A DNA stretch of 64,000 bases, from positions 62,001-126,000 of the forward strand of contig JAUCBJ010006218.1 of the NCBI GenBank assembly GCA_032718475.1, read 5' to 3'. Origin of the DNA: Nemertoderma westbladi (Eukaryota; Xenacoelomorpha; Nemertodermatida; Nemertodermatidae). Of the stretch, positions 31,297-42,343 are shown one piece after another. Position numbers and translations under genes: made by a program. The notes beneath the pieces were generated by a model, which had not been told where the DNA came from, made no database searches, and saw only the letters and a list, made by a program, of their open reading frames with translations. Within the stretch, counting starts at the first letter, position 1, and every line of letters starts with the position of its first letter.

Positions 31297-32100
31297 AAGG
31301 AAAGTAGCAGGTTACAGGGGAACGTTATTCTAATCAAAACAATAAACGAACCTCAATGGAACAGGTTTCAGTTTTATTTTTGAGTCTACTGTACTGAAAC
31401 TTTGGATACCGAAGCCAACGTGATAAACTGATTGCTGAATTGACAATAATCTGGAATGCAGAATAAGTATCAGTTCAATCAGCAATGAGTCTCTGGAAGA
31501 CCCCTAGAACAGTTCTTACATTTAATAAGAGGTATTACTACTTTTTCGAACAAACTGTTGATTTACCATTAGACTAGATCCCATTAGACCATTGATCCCA
31601 TTAGACTATACCCATTGCACTAGACCCCATTCCTTGTACTATTTTGCAAGGGTGTCACACTAGATTGTTGAGAACAAATTTGGCTCCCGGGAAAACTTTA
31701 AATGGGGAGAACTTGTGGGGCGAGCCACGAAGTTGCCGGATCCTTAGCGAACTGACACTGTTTAGGGGATGGGGGTCAATAGTGGCAAAAAGTTGTTGTC
31801 GTCGCCTGCGTTTCCATTTTGACATGTTTATAACTTTGTCGGATTTAAAGCTGTCGAGTGGAAAATTGCGGAAAATTTAGGAGAATAAATAATAATATAA
31901 AACATAACTTTATATGCAACATCTAAACAATTTTTTTTCAACTCTTTTTACCAATATCAATATTTAATTGATATTGAATAGTATACTGAATGTATTTCAC
32001 CATTAGAATTAAGTAAACCCGCAATAATATCAAGTTTGCAACCAACATTAATTCCCCCGTACTACAACCTCATCATGTAACATTAGACTGTGGTCGACTA

Positions 32101-32106
32101 TTTATT
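32101..32106 (-). terminator. Poly(A) signal after peptide gene copy 2
   Basis: AATAAA on the minus strand lies about 17 bases after the stop. The same signal is conserved at 13045-13050 after copy 1. Confidence 0.5.
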
Positions 32107-32122
32107 GTGTAGTTTTCTCGAA

Positions 32123-32488
32123 TCAACCTCGATCAGCTGCCTTCGATGCGATCTCATCATGTAGCTCTTCCAGTCTCCCGGGAGACAGTCTTCCTGGTAG
32201 ACACGATGCGACAGTGCATTCCCTCTTAGCCCGAACATCAGCTGGGCCATCCATTGTGACTTCAACCTCTTCCAACCATTCTATAAGCTCATCTACTGTC
32301 TGTAGAGCTTCCCCTTTCCTTTCTTCATCATATTCCGGAACAATAATTCTTCTAGGTTTCGCCCCGTTACCATGGTAGCCTGCATGATTAGCATCATTGT
32401 TACGCCAAATACCTCGGATATTTGCACCATCTGTTGTGTAGATCAAAATAAAAGCGAAAATGATTTCATATAATCTAGACGTCATCAT
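32123..32488 (-). CDS. Secreted prepropeptide, calcitonin/CGRP-like layout (copy 2)
   Basis: This is a 121-codon precursor. Residues 1-21 form a signal peptide (MMTSRLYEIIFAFILIYTTD), residues 22-87 an acidic propeptide (DELIEWLEEVEVTMDG), and Lys-Arg at 88-89 is a convertase site. The released peptide would be residues 90-120, starting E-C-TVAS-C with Cys at its positions 2 and 7 and Arg-Leu four residues later. That is the spacing of CGRP-type peptides. A helical middle (SPGRLEELHDEIASK) follows, and Gly121 is positioned to give a C-terminal amide. Calcitonin-family peptides normally end in an aromatic residue or Pro, whereas this would end in Arg, so the assignment is tentative. The first coding exon appears uninterrupted, and AATAAA follows the stop at once. 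Confidence 0.62.
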   Translation of the reverse strand: MMTSRLYEIIFAFILIYTTDGANIRGIWRNNDANHAGYHGNGAKPRRIIVPEYDEERKGEALQTVDELIEWLEEVEVTMDGPADVRAKRECTVASCLPGRLSPGRLEELHDEIASKAADRG

Positions 32489-32613
32489 TTTAACAATACC
32501 GAATGTTTAACTGTTTGTAAATAATTTTTTAGCTATTAGATTAAAACAATTAGGTTTGCAAGTAGGCCTACAGCTAAAGTGTTTTGGTTTGTTATTGTTT
32601 AATATTCCTGTTT

Positions 32614-32768
32614 TACAGTATAATGTTTATGTTTAATGTTAAGTTACAGTACAATGTTTATGTTTAATGTTAAGTTACAGTATAATTTTTATGTTTAAAG
32701 TTACGTTACAGTATAATCTTTGTGTTTAATGTTAAGTTACAGTATAATGTTTATGTTTAAAGTTAACG
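32614..32768 (+). repeat. 31-bp tandem repeat, five copies
   Basis: Units read ACAGTATAATGTTTATGTTT then AATGTTAAGTT with small changes. The array lies just upstream of peptide gene copy 2 in its transcription direction. Confidence 0.85.
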
Positions 32769-32769
32769 T

Positions 32770-33640
32770 AAGCCGCTAAGCAAGGTGCGCCTTAGCGTAT
32801 GGGTGACATTAATCAACCTGTCGAAGGTCTGTCTCTCTGCCGTGTCGCGTATGTGAACGTTCAGCCATACTTGGTAAACGCCATGTTGGTTGGTAAAAAT
32901 TCCATGTGGCCTTCGAGAAGCTAAGATAAAAGCAGTTAATTAATTTATTATTTTAATTGCGGTAAAAACGGCATTTTCATGGAATTTATTATTTTCTACA
33001 ATTTGAGTAACTAAATTGTACATAAAAATTATGCAGCTGGAATCTCCATAACCCATTCCGTTATAATTTAATTATATTTTATTTAATAGAGGCAAGATAA
33101 TTAAATTAGCTTGGATATTCAGTATTTGTTGAATCTTTAGAATTAGCTAAATTATTTCGCTGAGGCATTGATTGGCATGATAAATTAATTTATTAATATT
33201 TCAGTATAAATCGACATCGACAAGTACATTTTTTAATTGGGTAGCTTACAATATGTACCTTAGTTACCGGTATAAAACACCAATTATCTGTACGCGTTGT
33301 TTCAATTTTCGTAATAAAGATATTGTAAAAACCCACAATCTTCATACTGTAATATTTATAATATTATTATCTATGATTTTATAAAAACTTAACATCTATA
33401 ACATACTATATACTATAACATCGATACTACAACATCTTTCGCTAATAGAGAAAGTTTTCTTTATTATTCTATGAAATTCTGCCACGTTAATCTCACCATC
33501 ACCGTCACGCGGTCTTCTTCATCTATATCATCTCCTTGATTAGTTAAATAAGTAGCCGCGCTGGTGCAAGTAAAATAGGATTAATTTACTGTGCGGCTGG
33601 TCCTGGGGGTGGTGGTTGGGGGTCCTCCAGGATATCAAAT
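32770..33640. other. AT-rich unannotated stretch
   Basis: No coding frame, array or terminal inverted repeat was found. Confidence 0.5.
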
Positions 33641-33641
33641 A

Positions 33642-33673
<32 letters not shown>

Positions 33674-33914
33674 TTGGTTATTTATATAGCGCTTTATTAT
33701 GCTCGGCATACTCAAAGCGCTTTTATTATCATTACCCCAGCAAAGCCAGGTTCCCATTATACCGCTGGGTTGACGTAGGCACTAATGTCTAAAGTGTCTT
33801 GCCTAGGGACACAACAGTGCGAAATTTCTACAGCCTTTAGTCGGATTCGAACCTGCGCCACCAAACACTATTGTGTAAGCAGTTCAGGCGCCATATCCAC
33901 TCGGACACTGCGAC
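33641..33914 (-). mobile_element. tRNA-derived SINE, copy 2
   Basis: It has the same head, body and AAT-rich tail as 29234-29495, differing at only a few positions (for example GCGC for GTGC in the tail). The longer (AAT)n tail suggests a recent insertion. Confidence 0.87.
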
Positions 33915-34960
33915 AATAAAATAGACAAATAGGCCCTCAGATGGCGAGACTACAGTACCAAGTATTGAAGCGCCGGTGTTGCCTATTAAAATGGCCACTA
34001 AAATGCGCTGCAGAAGGAAGCGATGTGAACGTGGTTCCTGCGTGGCCGACTGGAGTTTCTCCCGAGATCCTTTAGGAAGGAGGCGGTAGAAGGACCAGGG
34101 CGACCTGGTTCCTGGTCTATTAGCTCCTGGTATTTTCGTAACCCGGGTTTTAAAAAAATATATGAAATAAGTCCCGGGTTCTCCCAAACAAAAAACTCCC
34201 GACTTCTAGGCCCCCAAAAACTCATACACGGGCCAATAAAAAGGGGACTTCATGCACCTAATGTGAGTCTTTCGGGATAAAGGGACACCATTGGTTTTAA
34301 AATTCCAGGAGTTAGCTTTCCTGCTGCCAAACGTGACTATATGAGTCTAAAATGGATTCAGAAAGCGCTGGTACAGTAGTAACGGACCTGCCTGAACTTG
34401 ACTGACACTCGGGCACTGACCGTGTACTCGGACACTGACGGTAAATGGCTATCAAAATTAGGTAGATTAGGCCGAAATCCCATGTAATTTATTATAGAGT
34501 ACAGTAGAGGTTTATATATGTCATCCATTTGTGAAGAATTGGTGTGTGTACTGTATATTATCTAGTTGAGGTATAAATTATTGTCCAACCAAAGATTGGG
34601 ACTAGTTCGGGAGTAGTTTGGTGTTTTAACCCCTGGCTTAATCGGCGTCTATCTCCATCCAGGTTGACTGAGGATTGACGGCAACATTATCTGTCAATAA
34701 ATACCAGTCATCAATTTTTACAGACCGCGCCCAAAAACCCAAAGGCCGTCTGTGCCCTTTCGGTTGGGGTGCAGAATAAAAGAGGGTTGAAGGGGATGAA
34801 CTGTCTGGAAAATTTTCTTAAATACCGATTTTGTAATTGAATTGCTCAATTTTAATTTGTGTCTCAAAAAGGAGCCTCGTGCTGCGCGATTGCACAACGA
34901 ACGTATCCATCTATTGATCTCTCCATTTAAGAAGGTAGTTCCGTGCCCACCCAGGTCACC
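33915..34960. other. Unannotated stretch
   Basis: Two overlapping minus-strand frames at about 33837-34225 read through the SINE edge and have no recognised motif. I do not support a gene. Confidence 0.4.
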
Positions 34961-34967
34961 CGGGTAA

Positions 34968-35066
34968 TCATAATGTGGTTTGGGAGGTTTGATCTTTTTC
35001 AGTTGAAATTTTAATTAATTTTGTGTCACCTGAAAAAGATCAAACCTCCCTCCACCACACATTATG
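34968..35066. repeat. Hairpin with arms of about 34 bp
   Basis: ATAATGTGGTTTGGGAGGTT followed by TGATCTTTTTCAG is mirrored by CTGAAAAAGATCAAACCTCC across a loop of about 27 bases. The outer part has a small insertion. It could be a short foldback element or a structured RNA. Confidence 0.8.
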
Positions 35067-35199
35067 ATATCTCTCTTTCGTAACAATATTTGAACGTTTC
35101 CTAAAACTCTACCTTCCTAAGAGTGAAAACGGTTTTCAAATTTCGAGTTTTAGCACCATTTTTTAACCCTACTTTTTGCACTTTTTTTTAGATGTTTTA

Positions 35200-35870
35200 G
35201 AAAATTAAATTTCATGAAGTATGATTTGTAACATCTCTATTTTTGATTTGCACCAGTTTTTTGGTGAGTAATTAGATGGAATTCGTATAAATTAATTTAG
35301 AAATTTCAAACTTGTTTTTTTCGGTGCGTGCCAAATTTTGGTGCCAGAACCCAATTTTGAAATATGTAAATTTTGTAAATTGATTGTTTGAAACTGTTTT
35401 TGGCGCAATAAGGTTTTTTGGGATTCTGGTTTTGATAGAATATATACGAGTGCACCAAGCGTATCAAACTTGTATTTTTCGGCGCTGTGTGCAAAATTTG
35501 GTGCCAGCACGAAATTTTGAAAATCCATTCAATAGTTCAATGGATTGTGACAACTTATTTCTCGCATTTTAGAGGTTTATGGCGGTTCCGAATTCAATGG
35601 AATAAATAACAATCTCAAACTTGTATTTTTCGGAAGTGGGTGCAAAATTTGAATTTGCAAAATTTCTACCACCAAATTTTAAACCCGTCAAAAATATAAA
35701 TTGTTTCTTGCATTATACGGGTTTGTGAGGGTTCTGAATTCAATGGAAAAAGTAAAAATTGCATAAGAGTTCTCAAACTTGTATTTTTGTTGGAGGGTGG
35801 AAATTTGTGTTGATACTGAAAAGTGCTGGTTACTTGTTTTTTTTTCATTTTTTGCCTACTACTACTACTA
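35200..35870 (+). repeat. Diverged tandem repeat of about 155 bp, four units
   Basis: The block TCTCAAACTTGTATTTTTCGG followed by a GTGCAAAATTTG-like piece recurs at about 35305, 35464, 35612 and 35772, with AATTCAATGGA words between. Spacing is 148-160 bp. There is no coding sequence. Confidence 0.75.
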
Positions 35871-36087
35871 CTTTTAAATATTTTTCAATGGATTTTACGC
35901 CCCAGAAAACTTGTATTGAAAAACAATTAGCCGAAAATTGTAACTTTAAATTTTTTTGGAAATTGTTCACTACAAAATTACCACACCAGTACTTTTTTCG
36001 AACATTTTTTCGGATTAAGACTTGTAAAATCTACGTACAAACTAAAAAATCTGACGTTTTCGTTTAAATTTGTTTACCTTGACCTAA

Positions 36088-36113
36088 CACCCCCCCCCCC
36101 CCCCCCCCCCCCC
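36088..36113 (+). repeat. C homopolymer
   Basis: This is a run of about 24 C with one A near the right end. Confidence 0.85.
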
Positions 36114-36119
36114 ACCCCG

Positions 36120-37730
36120 GTATTTGTACAACAGGGTATATAGCCCTGTACTAATAGGGTAAAGGCCGATAGAGTTCGGCCTTAATGTGAGTGTTCTCAG
36201 GGTTTAACAAATCTATTTAATTACATCTTAAACCTTAAGAGAAAGGAGCAGGATACAGAATTGTATTATTTTTAACCAATATAATAAACGAAACTTTATT
36301 TGACTTGAGTCATTTTGCACCACAATCTACTAATTAAATAGTGAGTTAATTCGGTATTAAAAATCTCTAAACAAAACAGATAAAATATTTTATCATAATT
36401 CGATGAATTAATTATTGAGTGCCTTGCTGTTTACACCTACTAGAGTGGTTGACACAAATGTGTGAATTTTTGTAGGTCGATTTTTTCTTATTGAATGCAG
36501 CGAAGTCGAGAAAATATTAAATATATAAAAAAACAATGGATTTACTGTAGATGCAACAACTGTCTTATATACTTACTTTACGCCCCACACACTTTACCCA
36601 CTCAAACAAAACTGGCTAATTAGGCTAATTGAGAAACAAATACACAGTATATGCAAAGTGTGTACATGTGTACTGTAAAACGACCCGAAAACAGTGTAAA
36701 ATATCTGATTTACATTTTCGTTTAAACCTTCGAAAGTTGCAAAACTATCAAATTACATACTGTATATCCTAATTAAGTAAGGATAATTAGAAATGGGAGA
36801 TTTTCGTCTTGGCAGTTTCCTTATTAGGTGACAGAATAAAAACTACAGGAAAGACAGCAGTGGAAAACATAAAAAAAACAAAGGTAATTAATTCTGAGAA
36901 TTACTTGGAATTGGAAACAAAATAATAACGACAAAGTACAGTAGAATCAGAGTTTATAAATGAAACCTGGAAAAGGCCTTAAATACTGTAAATAATGTTT
37001 GTTTTGTAGCATCTACTTCGAATACCAAACTTTAATAGCTAATCGAAATCGGTGGTTTGCAAAGTATAATATAAACCAAGTTGGGTACCAGACTAGTACT
37101 GTACAACAGGATATAGAACAGTTGTGCCATCATTAACTGGGTTGATAATTAGTTCTACATCAACACAACCTCAAAATTGCTATAAAATTATTTCATCCGT
37201 AACGTGGGTGATAAATTTTAGAGACAAATTACAAATACAGTACCTATATTTTTGACCGGTTTCCTCCTTATGTCATTACCTATTGTGGGATAGGAGCAGA
37301 TTATAGAGGCGATTTCTCACCCTATTTTAGACGAAAATTTTGATTTAGACGAAAACAATTACTAATAGAATACAGTAAATTATTTTAAATGAGGAATCTC
37401 ATACTGTAGTCCGTCAATTAGGTCGGATATACATACAGTAGGTGGTGTTTTTTCATCAAGGGGTAAAAACCTAGATGTTGAAATAAGTGTTTTCAGGCGC
37501 TTCTTAAAACCAACAATATTTTTAATAAAAACCTACAAAATTCGAAAGTTTCTCAATATTTTCGATAATACAGTGAAAGAGTTAGTTCTACATTAACCAA
37601 CTCAGTCCAACAAAAACTTATATGGCTGGGTTTTCTTTTGTAAAAGCAGACAGAAACGAAATGTGTCATACGTAAGATACAAAGATAAAAAACATCTGGT
37701 AGGCTACAGTACTGCACGATATAGTTGCAT
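36120..37730. other. AT-rich unannotated stretch
   Basis: Apart from two copies of the dispersed GGAGCAGGTTACAG-like motif (36238 and 37289), nothing could be supported. Confidence 0.5.
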
Positions 37731-37875
37731 CCTTGGCGTAGTGGTTAAATCCGTTGCCTTAAATTCACTGGGGAGTATATAGTTCAGGGGGACCGGTCAG
37801 GATAAAAGTGGTCAGACTTTGTGTGTAATCCCTGGCCTAACGGCCGACGAAAACTTACTTTTACTTTTACAGAAC
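37731..37875 (+). mobile_element. Possible tRNA-derived SINE
   Basis: TTGGCGTAGTGGTTAAATCC resembles a tRNA A-box region, with a degenerate B box (GTTCAGGGGGA) about 45 bases later. The body contains GGCCTAACGGCC and the end is CTTACTTTTACTTTTAC. It is a single copy here, so this is tentative. Confidence 0.35.
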
Positions 37876-37879
37876 ACTT

Positions 37880-38918
37880 TGTCCATCAGTAGGCCTACAC
37901 TTTGTATGTATGTGAGCACTAATATTGGATTGTAAGTGAAGGAATTAAAGCCAGAATGTCTTCTCACAGCCAGCTTGCAAGTTTCTAGTTAATTAATTCA
38001 ATCTGATCAGTAGAGTAACTCGAACTGAACACGGACTTTAGATCTCTAAATAAATTATATTTAATATTTAAAAGTATGATTCTATTGGTTGTTGATGGCT
38101 TGGTTACCTAGCAACCAATTGACGCATATTATGAATGCTGATACTGCAGATAGTGCTGTTGTGTGCTGTTACAACCCGTACCGTACCGGTAGTGTACCTT
38201 TCCTACTAGTAACTGTTTACTAAACCAAATCGCCCTTCCAGCCACGAGCCACATTCAGCCCAAATTGTATACAGCCACAGCCAGTCTCTTAGTTGGGTAT
38301 CTATATCACATGTCACATGCAGAGCTGATAAAAGTACAGAATTACCAGCTATGCAAGCTGTACTTCGATATATGTACTGATATATAGGTCTACATTAATT
38401 ATTCCTATTAGCATAGGATCTCTACGGTTGTAATGTACCGGTAACGACAACCGAAAATTCGCTGAATTTATCATTAGTCGTAGCTCGTAGGGTTGGAGTA
38501 CGGTACCGGTATCAGTTTAATAACATTTTTAAGTATTGTGTATTACTGGAAGGTTGTTTCCATACACACTTATACAGTGTAATTTTTTCTAGGCCTTCAG
38601 TATTCACAGGCATGCTATGGCATATTTCGTTTATTCCTACTGTCCTAAGTCCAGATAGATGTAGGCCTAATTGCACTCGATTTTGTGTGCTCTATTTATT
38701 TATTATAATTTTATCCAATACCTGTCTGCGTGGATTTAATATATTTTTTCATAACATCGACTTACGGACTTCTGTGCTTACAATATTATTCACTTCCAGT
38801 AGTCATAAAACAATTGTTCACCGATGCTTGTAGTTCAGCGTTTAGTGTTTTGGTTTCACATTCTACAGTACGGCTAACTGAACAAACGAGGTGCCGGTAC
38901 CGGTAACTACCACCTGAA
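37880..38918. other. Region upstream of the TMEM16-like gene
   Basis: It contains repeated TACCGGTA palindromes, the last (GGTACCGGTA) about 20 bases before the ATG. No clear TATA box was found; upstream noncoding exons cannot be excluded. Confidence 0.4.
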
Positions 38919-39287
38919 ATGGACTCAATCAGGGAGGAACCCGCGCTCAACGCTCAACCGGCAACCCGACACAAAATCCAATGTCCGCATCTAATCCGAC
39001 CAATCAGACGTCGTATAGACTACGTCATCGTCGGGGAGAACCTCGCGGAACAGCGAACCAAATTGGAGGCCAAATTAACTGCGGATCCGGGGGAGTTTGA
39101 GGAAGAATGGAAGAAGTTGGAGGAGCGAACCGAGGAGAGGAGGAAATTCGAGTCGGTGTTATTGGACCGGGGGTTCGATATACAGATGGAAGATGTTGAC
39201 ATGTGGACTTATATAAAACTCCACGCGAGTTTCCATCAGCTGTGTCAGGAAGCTGAGAAAATGCGGATTAGGATGCCATTGGCTGGG
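38919..39287 (+). CDS. Anoctamin/TMEM16-like gene, exon 1
   Basis: The ATG has a good context (GAAATGG). After 28 residues comes RRIDYVIVGENLAEQ, the start of the anoctamin dimerisation domain. A charged helix (EEEWKKLEERTEERRKFESV) and DMWTYIKLHASFHQLCQEAE follow, then KMRIRMPLAG, the 'lys-leu-his-ala ... met-pro' block typical of this family. The donor GTTAGT at 39288 ends the exon in phase 0. Anoctamins are membrane proteins that act as calcium-activated chloride channels or lipid scramblases; only the cytoplasmic N-terminal part is in this window. The frame remains open 36 bases into the intron, which I exclude. Confidence 0.75.
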
Positions 39288-39576
39288 GTTAGTGGGTTGC
39301 TAAGCTTTGTATCAGGTTGTTAAGCATTGTGTGAGGCTGCTACTACCACCTAGACCTACCCATGCGCGGGGTCACGCGGTGCCAGCGTTAAGTAATAATT
39401 AAATAATAAAACGCCCTCTCTATACTGGAGCACAGCTTCCAATTATGTTAATGATGTTAGTGTATAACAAATTAATACAAAAAAACCTGCCAAAGTACCG
39501 GTAGTATTTCCCCAATGGGTGACAGCGTCGACTAGCTTAGCTATTGTTAGCTTAGCTTAGCTATATTTAGTGTTAG
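39288..39576 (+). other. Intron 1, first part
   Basis: Apart from GTTAGT at the donor and GCTTAGCTTAGCTA words near 39540, nothing is seen before the inverted-repeat element. Confidence 0.5.
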
Positions 39577-40563
39577 GGTACTACTATGTTATGGGTACCC
39601 ACTTTTTAAACAAATTTTTTCATATGAAAATGGCTTTCATCATGAGGTTTTTTGTTCTAGAACAAATATTTAACCTTCTGCCAGTACGATGGTAGCTAGT
39701 AATTTTAATTTTGTGTTATAGCTAGTACTTTTTATTAGCTAGTGAAAAAAATTATAATTGAAAAATTTAAAAAAAATTTGACCAACTTTTTTCTTGTAAA
39801 AATGTATTTTATTATGAGGTTTTTTTTATCTAGAACAAATATTTGACCTTCTGACAGTAACATGGTAGCTAGTACTTTTGATTTTGTGTTAGCTAGTTTT
39901 ATTAGCTAGTAAATGTAAGATATACCGGTAATTTAATTCTCAATTATATATTTGCATGGAATAATTTATGAGTCATGGTGTAGCTAGTAATTTTTATTTG
40001 ATAGTCAAAGTAGCTAGTAATTATTCACTAGCTAGTTTTCTATATTTTATACAAAATATAGGCAGATGTCAAAATAGAGTTTTTACTTATTTTACTTATT
40101 TAGGTCTATTTTACTTATTACTAGATTTATTTATCTTTTTATTAATTGCGAGAATATATTGATGATATGGAAATTGTCTAAATAAAAGGGGCACTACAAA
40201 ATTTCTTTTGTAATTTTAAGATCACTAGCTACCTTTAAAAACACTAGCTACCGGTACCATAATAAAAAATAATAGGTAACCTCTCTCAGAAGGTGAAATT
40301 TATGTTCTAGAACGAAAAACATCATGATAATATCCAATAACATGGTAAAAAAATTGATCAAAAATTAGGTTCCAAAAATTAGGTTTTGTAATTTTAAAAA
40401 CAGTAGCTACCTAAAAGAAATCACTAGCTACCATAAAAAAAACAATAGCTAACGTCTAACAGAAGATGACATTAATGTTATAAAACAAAAAATCTCAAGA
40501 TAATAGCCATTAACATTGTCAAATAAATGGTCAAAAAGTGGGTACCCATAACATAGTAGTACC
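39577..40563. mobile_element. 987-bp terminal-inverted-repeat element, non-autonomous
   Basis: The ends read GGTACTACTATGTTATGGGT and continue to CCCACTTTTT; the right end is the exact inverse. GTGTTAG flanks both sides (39570-39576 and 40564-40570), a 7-bp target duplication. Inside, diverged longer inverted copies contain TAGCTAGTA and GTTCTAGAACAAA words. There is no transposase. Confidence 0.85.
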
Positions 40564-40744
40564 GTGTTAGTTATTGTGTGTTATGTATTGTTGTTCTATA
40601 TTGACGATATAGAACGATATGTTGTTTGCAGTTGCTAAGCGCTTATGTGCGGTTTACAAGGATATTGTGAGGTTGCTACGATTGTTGCCGGTTGCTAAGC
40701 GTTGTGGGGCGAACCACAAAGTAAGCAAAGCCTTAGCATAGGGA

Positions 40745-41200
40745 TATCCTTACATATTATATGGTATAATATTGTGGGGAAGTGCTTATAACAAATATAT
40801 AAATCCAATCCGTGTCAAAATAAATAAAATAATACGAGCAATAACCTTCAACCACTTCCAAGCTCATTCCATTCCGATCTATAAATACCTTAATATCTTG
40901 CCAATCGAAAATCTATATAACCTAGAAGTAACAAAACTTATGTGGGACATTTACAATAACAAAAAAAAGCAATTTATAACGGCCCTATTTACACAAACTT
41001 CAGATATCCACAATTATACAACTCGATCCACTACATCCAAAAACTACTTTATTCCACGTACCAGACTAATATCAACCCAAAACTCTCTAAAATACAGCGG
41101 TGCAATCATATGGAACTCACTAAAAACAGAATTTAAAATGTGCAAATCAAAAAACACACTAGCTAGAAAATTAAAACTTCATATGTTAAGTGAACTTTAA
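40745..41200 (+). pseudogene. LINE ORF2 C-terminal fragment
   Basis: YILYGIILWGSAYNKY leads into KINKIIRAITFNHFQAHS, YKYLNILPIENLYNLE and SLKYSGAIIWNSLKTEFKMC, the usual last domain of CR1/Rex-type ORF2, ending at TAA 41198-41200. It is 5' truncated and lies in intron 1 of the TMEM16-like gene, sense orientation. Confidence 0.72.
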
Positions 41201-41373
41201 TTCCAATATAGTTGCGTATCACTATTAAATTATAAAATAAATAAAAATTATCCTAAATTTCGTAACTTCGTAATGCTATCACTCCATCGTCATCGTCAAC
41301 GCTATTTGCATCATGACTAAATAATATATGAACTAACATTTTTTTTCTTTTTTTTTTTTTAAAACGTAAACGA

Positions 41374-41776
41374 AATTTAAAATAAAATTAAAATTGCAAT
41401 TTCGGCACAATACAATACAGTTACTATTATTAGTATACTACTATACAGTATATTACTATTCTATTAAGGTGGGGTAGCTCAGTTGGTTGAGCGCCGGGCC
41501 TGCAATCTATTGGTTGTAGGTTCAGCCCCGCCAGGGTCCACTCAGCCTTTCATCCACGGGTCGATAAAATGAGTACCAGTTAAATAACTGGGAGCAAATC
41601 TTGGGATAGGAGTAGCGCCCACCCCTACCCTCGGGTAGCAGCTATCGAAAGAGGAGCCTTCGGATCGCCTCCGGCTTCGGCCGACTGTTTGCTTTGCTTT
41701 TACTATTATTAGAAAAATAAACTTAAAATAAAATTTAAAACTGAAATTTCGGCACATATACAGTTACTATTATTAG
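41374..41776 (+). repeat. Direct repeat of about 55 bp flanking the SINE
   Basis: AAATAAAATTAAAATTG then ATTTCGGCACA and CAGTTACTATTATTAG occur at 41374-41433 and again at 41720-41776, on either side of the SINE. This is too long and diverged for a simple target duplication and looks like an older tandem duplication that the SINE entered. Confidence 0.6.
41468..41700 (+). mobile_element. tRNA-derived SINE, second family
   Basis: A tRNA-like head has an A box (TAGCTCAGTTGG, 41474-41485) and a B box (GGTTCAGCCCC, 41519-41529). Then comes TCATCCACGGGTCGATAAAA, TGAGTACCAGT and a body with CTTCGGATCGCC, ending in CTTTTACTATTATTAG. The GGTCGATAAAA-AGTACCAGT block is a known feature of several invertebrate SINE families. 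It is not a functional tRNA gene. Confidence 0.82.
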
Positions 41777-41779
41777 AAA

Positions 41780-42331
41780 AATTGCACTGATATATGGCAT
41801 CGCAGAATATACTCAGGATCACTGGCCGACATCACCATAATAACCCAACCGGTGTACCACATCACGATTCTCTGAGAAAAAGAAGGTAAGAGGCAAAACT
41901 AGCTATGCTACTGCTTTCTCTCCTTTTTTTTTTTTGAACAGAACATAAAACGAATAACGCACCCCCTAAAACCATATTACATCAGAACAAAACAAAAATT
42001 ACAAACAAACGTTCACTGGTGCAATGATTTTATAATTAAATATTGTGGTATCCCATTATGCGAATAATACACGAGCTCGTTCGAGCTCCATTGATCTGAT
42101 CTGATCTGATACCATTAACCAGTTAATATTATAATATGGAGGCTTTTGAGTAAAAAAAAAAAATAAAATTAACCAGTTGTCTGTTATCGTAAATTTTTGA
42201 TCGCTAATAACTCAGTCATTCCTTGATTATATTAAACCAAACTCGGTAAACATGTGGTCTGTCAAAGGTTTCGAAATTCTACACACAGGCATATTTATAT
42301 AGTTCCTCTGTCTACCGCTAGGGGGCGCATT
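41780..42331. other. Intron 1, middle part
   Basis: It holds poly-T/A tracts, GATCTGATCTGATCTGAT at about 42092 and a CTCF-like motif at 42315-42329. No gene is seen. Confidence 0.5.
42315..42329 (+). promoter_or_regulatory. CTCF-like motif
   Basis: CCGCTAGGGGGCGCA matches the core of the CTCF binding motif, conserved across bilaterians. It lies in intron 1 just beside an RTE insertion. This is a single motif match only. Confidence 0.35.
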
Positions 42332-42343
42332 GTCAGAAACGTA

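Larger units (their letters stand above)
31880..32497 (-). repeat. Duplicated block containing peptide gene copy 2
   Basis: This is the partner of 12838-13262 in the same orientation, 19 kb away. It is longer because the coding part keeps a propeptide of about 60 codons. Confidence 0.8.

Noticed and set aside
33837-34225. Two minus-strand frames of 116 and 75 codons
   Set aside because: They overlap each other in different frames, read into the SINE head and show no motif.
35306-36067. Several short frames on both strands
   Set aside because: They cover the 155-bp tandem repeat and low-complexity T-rich DNA.
41468-41540. A tRNA gene with good A and B boxes
   Set aside because: The head continues into a SINE body and tail, and the arms do not close into a clean cloverleaf with an acceptor stem.
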